A stretch of 64,000 bases of DNA from Gammaproteobacteria bacterium (GTDB lineage: Bacteria; Pseudomonadota; Gammaproteobacteria; Pseudomonadales; Azotimanducaceae). The stretch spans positions 1-64,000 of the forward strand of contig JAUIAV010000022.1 in assembly GCA_030425195.1 (NCBI GenBank), given 5' to 3'. The translations under genes were made by a program, and so were the position numbers. The stretch's first letter is position 1. Every line of letters begins with the position of its first letter. The notes beneath the pieces are model-generated. The model was not told the DNA's origin. It was given only the letters and a program-made list of their open reading frames with translations, and did not search any database. Below are positions 62,001 to 64,000 of the stretch, piece after piece.

Positions 62001-64000
62001 TCAGCCGAAAGCTCTGGTGAGGACCTCTTCGATTGTCCGCACGAGCGTGATGTCGAGATCCGACCGTACCGTGGCAGGGAGCTTGCTCAGGTCAGACTCG
62101 TTTTCCGCCGGCAGGATGATCCGGTGCTTGCCCGCCCGGTGCGCCGCCAGCAGCTTTTCCTTGATGCCGCCCACGGGCAGCACCAGCCCGGAAAGGGTCA
62201 GCTCTCCGGTCATGGCCAGGTCGTTCGGCACGGGTTTGCCCGTGTAGGCAGAGAAGAGTGCGGTGGCCATGGTGACACCGGCGGACGGTCCGTCTTTCGG
62301 GACGGCGCCCGCGGGCACGTGTATGTGCACGCCGTTCTCCTCGATCGTCGAACGGGCGATGCCGATCCGGTCAGCCACGGACCAGAGGTGACTCCGGGCG
62401 GCCCGGGCGGACTCCTGCATGACCTGGCCCAGATGTCCGGTGAGTGTCACCTTCTCGTCCTTGGGGGTCAGGGTGGCCTCCACGTAGAGCACGTCACCGC
62501 CTGCTTCCGTCCAGGCGAGGCCCGCGGCCACACCCGGCTCCCGCGATTCCCGTTCCTGATCCGGTTTGAATTTCTCCGGACCGAGCAGCTCGACCAGATC
62601 TTCTGACTGGACGGATTCCGAGAGCGGGGCTCGGGCGTCCACCACCTGCCGCGCCCGTTTTCTGGCCAGGCGGCCGATCACCCGCTCGAGCTCGCGTACG
62701 CCGGCCTCCCGCGTGTAGCCCCGGATGGCGCGTATCAGCGTGTCATCCGGGATGTCGAGCTGGGCTTCGGTGAGACCTGCCTCTGTGCGCTGCCGCGGGA
62801 TCAGGTACTGACGGGCGATGGCCTGCTTTTCCAGATCGCTGTAGCCGGAGAGCTCGAGAATCTCCATCCGGTCCAGCAGCGGTCGGGGGATGCCTTCCAG
62901 CGTATTCGCGGTCGTGATGAACATCACCCGGGACAGGTCGAAAGGCAGGTTCAGGTAGTTGTCGCGGAATTCCTGGTTCTGGGCCGGATCCAGGATTTCC
63001 ATCAGAGCGGCGGCGGGATCCCCCCGGAAATCACGGCCAAGCTTGTCGATCTCATCCAGCATGAGAATCGGATTGGTCACGCCGGCCCGGCGCACGGCCT
63101 GGAGAATGCGGCCCGGCATGGCGCCGATGTAGGTGCGCCGATGACCGCGCAGCTCCGCCTCGTCGTGGAGGCCGCCCAGGCTCAGGCGCTCGAACTTCCT
63201 GCCCATGGCCCGGGCGATGGACTGTCCGAGCGATGTTTTGCCGACCCCGGGTGGGCCCACGAAGCAGAGGATGGGTGCCTTGGCTTCAGGATTCAGCTGC
63301 ATCACCGCCAGGGCATCCAGGATGCGGTTCTTGACGTCCTCGAGACCGTAGTGGTCCTCGTCGAGCACCGCCTGCGCATGCGCGAGCTCGAGCCGGTCCT
63401 CCGTCCGTGCATGCCAGGGCAGCTCGGCAATCAGCTCCAGGTAAGCCCGGGCGACCTGGTAGTCGGCGGCGTTTGCGGACATCCGGCCCAGACGGCCGAG
63501 TTCCCGGTCCACTTCCTTGCGCACCGTCTCCGGCAGATCGGCTCTGTCCAGATCCGCCTTCAGCTCGGCGATGTCCGGGTCCTCCTCGCTCTCGCCGAGT
63601 GCGTGTTCGATGGCGCGCTTCTGCTGACGCAGCACGTGCTCCCGCTGTTGAGCCTCCATATCGTCCCGAGCCTGCTCCGCGATCTGCCGCCGGACCTCGG
63701 CCACCTGCTGCTCGTGGGTGAGGATGCCGTGCACGGCCTCCATGAGCGTGCGTACGTCGTCCGCTGCCAGGACCGCCTGCTGCTGTTCCACGGTCAGATT
63801 GGCCAGGTTGGCGATCCGGTACATCTGCACCACCGGATCCGGCAGCGTTCCAATGAGCTGCTGATAGATCTGATCGCCGTTCTCGCTGTCCATGAGCCGG
63901 GCGATGGCCTGAGCCAGTGCCAGGTTTTCGCGAAGCAGCGCCTCGGCAGCGGCGCGATCGGGTGCATCGGGTGGCAGATCACCGGGCATGCTGAGCACCG
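62001..64000 (-). CDS. lon: Lon protease (endopeptidase La), N-terminus outside the window
   Basis: At least 665 residues are visible; the start of the gene lies beyond the right edge. The AAA+ part has Walker A GPPGVGKTSLG and Walker B ILMLDEIDKLG. The protease domain has the catalytic Ser in PKDGPSAGVTMA and Lys in GGIKEKLLAAHRAG. Lon degrades damaged and regulatory proteins with ATP. The N-terminal substrate-binding domain is only partly visible. The C-terminus is typical of bacterial LonA. Confidence 0.96.
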   Translation of the reverse strand, partial: VLSMPGDLPPDAPDRAAAEALLRENLALAQAIARLMDSENGDQIYQQLIGTLPDPVVQMYRIANLANLTVEQQQAVLAADDVRTLMEAVHGILTHEQQVAEVRRQIAEQARDDMEAQQREHVLRQQKRAIEHALGESEEDPDIAELKADLDRADLPETVRKEVDRELGRLGRMSANAADYQVARAYLELIAELPWHARTEDRLELAHAQAVLDEDHYGLEDVKNRILDALAVMQLNPEAKAPILCFVGPPGVGKTSLGQSIARAMGRKFERLSLGGLHDEAELRGHRRTYIGAMPGRILQAVRRAGVTNPILMLDEIDKLGRDFRGDPAAALMEILDPAQNQEFRDNYLNLPFDLSRVMFITTANTLEGIPRPLLDRMEILELSGYSDLEKQAIARQYLIPRQRTEAGLTEAQLDIPDDTLIRAIRGYTREAGVRELERVIGRLARKRARQVVDARAPLSESVQSEDLVELLGPEKFKPDQERESREPGVAAGLAWTEAGGDVLYVEATLTPKDEKVTLTGHLGQVMQESARAARSHLWSVADRIGIARSTIEENGVHIHVPAGAVPKDGPSAGVTMATALFSAYTGKPVPNDLAMTGELTLSGLVLPVGGIKEKLLAAHRAGKHRIILPAENESDLSKLPATVRSDLDITLVRTIEEVLTRAFG

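Noticed and set aside
1-64000. CRISPR arrays, insertion sequences, integrases, tRNA or rRNA genes
   Set aside because: No spaced direct repeats, transposase or integrase motifs, or cloverleaf/rRNA-like segments were found by reading; gene density leaves little room for them.

Overview
The window is GC-rich, almost fully coding bacterial DNA and reads as Gammaproteobacteria. The best evidence is the Fur protein, which closely resembles Pseudomonas-type Fur. The Feo iron system, a PE-ligase-polymerase LigD with Ku, and many catabolic hydrolases and CoA enzymes fit a free-living, probably uncultured, environmental gammaproteobacterium. I see no rRNA, tRNA, CRISPR array, insertion sequence, integrase or prophage. 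The placement rests on protein features only.

Layout. 1-6130: tail of a PPOX-type flavoprotein, a family III CoA-transferase, an Hsp70-like protein, a NUDIX hydrolase, a hotdog thioesterase, a MAPEG protein and two alpha/beta hydrolases. 6137-8740: a limonene-epoxide-hydrolase-like protein, an SDR, NnrU and a small alpha/beta hydrolase. 8835-13571: an ABC operon (GldA-like ATPase, GldF-GldG fusion, DUF4340). 13578-20868: a membrane diguanylate cyclase, HAD-IB phosphatase plus GST, HIT plus DUF3604, DUF72 and a 65-residue membrane protein. 20885-29645: a sodium:solute symporter, an alpha-E/ATP-grasp pair, a serine hydrolase, a sirtuin, two related secreted DUF6491-like proteins, LysE and an LLM oxidoreductase. 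29698-34139: LigD, Ku and a MerR-TPR protein, a compact double-strand-break repair locus. 34165-37006: feoB, feoA and fur with a Fur box. 37108-45040: a degenerate SDR, dienelactone hydrolase, MFS, Ldh, SMP-30, crotonase, cysteine synthase and a second serine hydrolase. 45037-46038: exported ApbE.

46039-56079 is the most interesting part. The only long gene-free stretch (46039-46477) contains what looks like a CsrB/RsmZ-type RNA: successive hairpins showing AGGA in their loops, a long closing helix and an intrinsic terminator. Directly downstream a co-directional cluster encodes a TlpA-like thioredoxin, a secreted coiled-coil protein, three large or medium TPR proteins (two of them lipoproteins), a small secreted protein, a TolQ/ExbB channel, two TolR/ExbD proteins and a TonB-like protein with an AgmX/PglI C-terminal domain. 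This resembles the Agl-Glt (AglRQS) proton-driven envelope machinery known from Myxococcus gliding. The first ExbD has Asn where the proton-carrying Asp is expected; the second keeps Asp.

56133-64000: a third DUF6491-like protein, an exported M20 amidohydrolase, a DUF1932-type dehydrogenase, small hypothetical proteins, an orphan acyl-CoA carboxylase beta subunit, a possible PD-(D/E)XK-fold protein and a Lon protease running off the end. Genes are mostly in short operons of two to four with ATGA/GTGA start-stop overlaps, arranged in convergent and divergent pairs.
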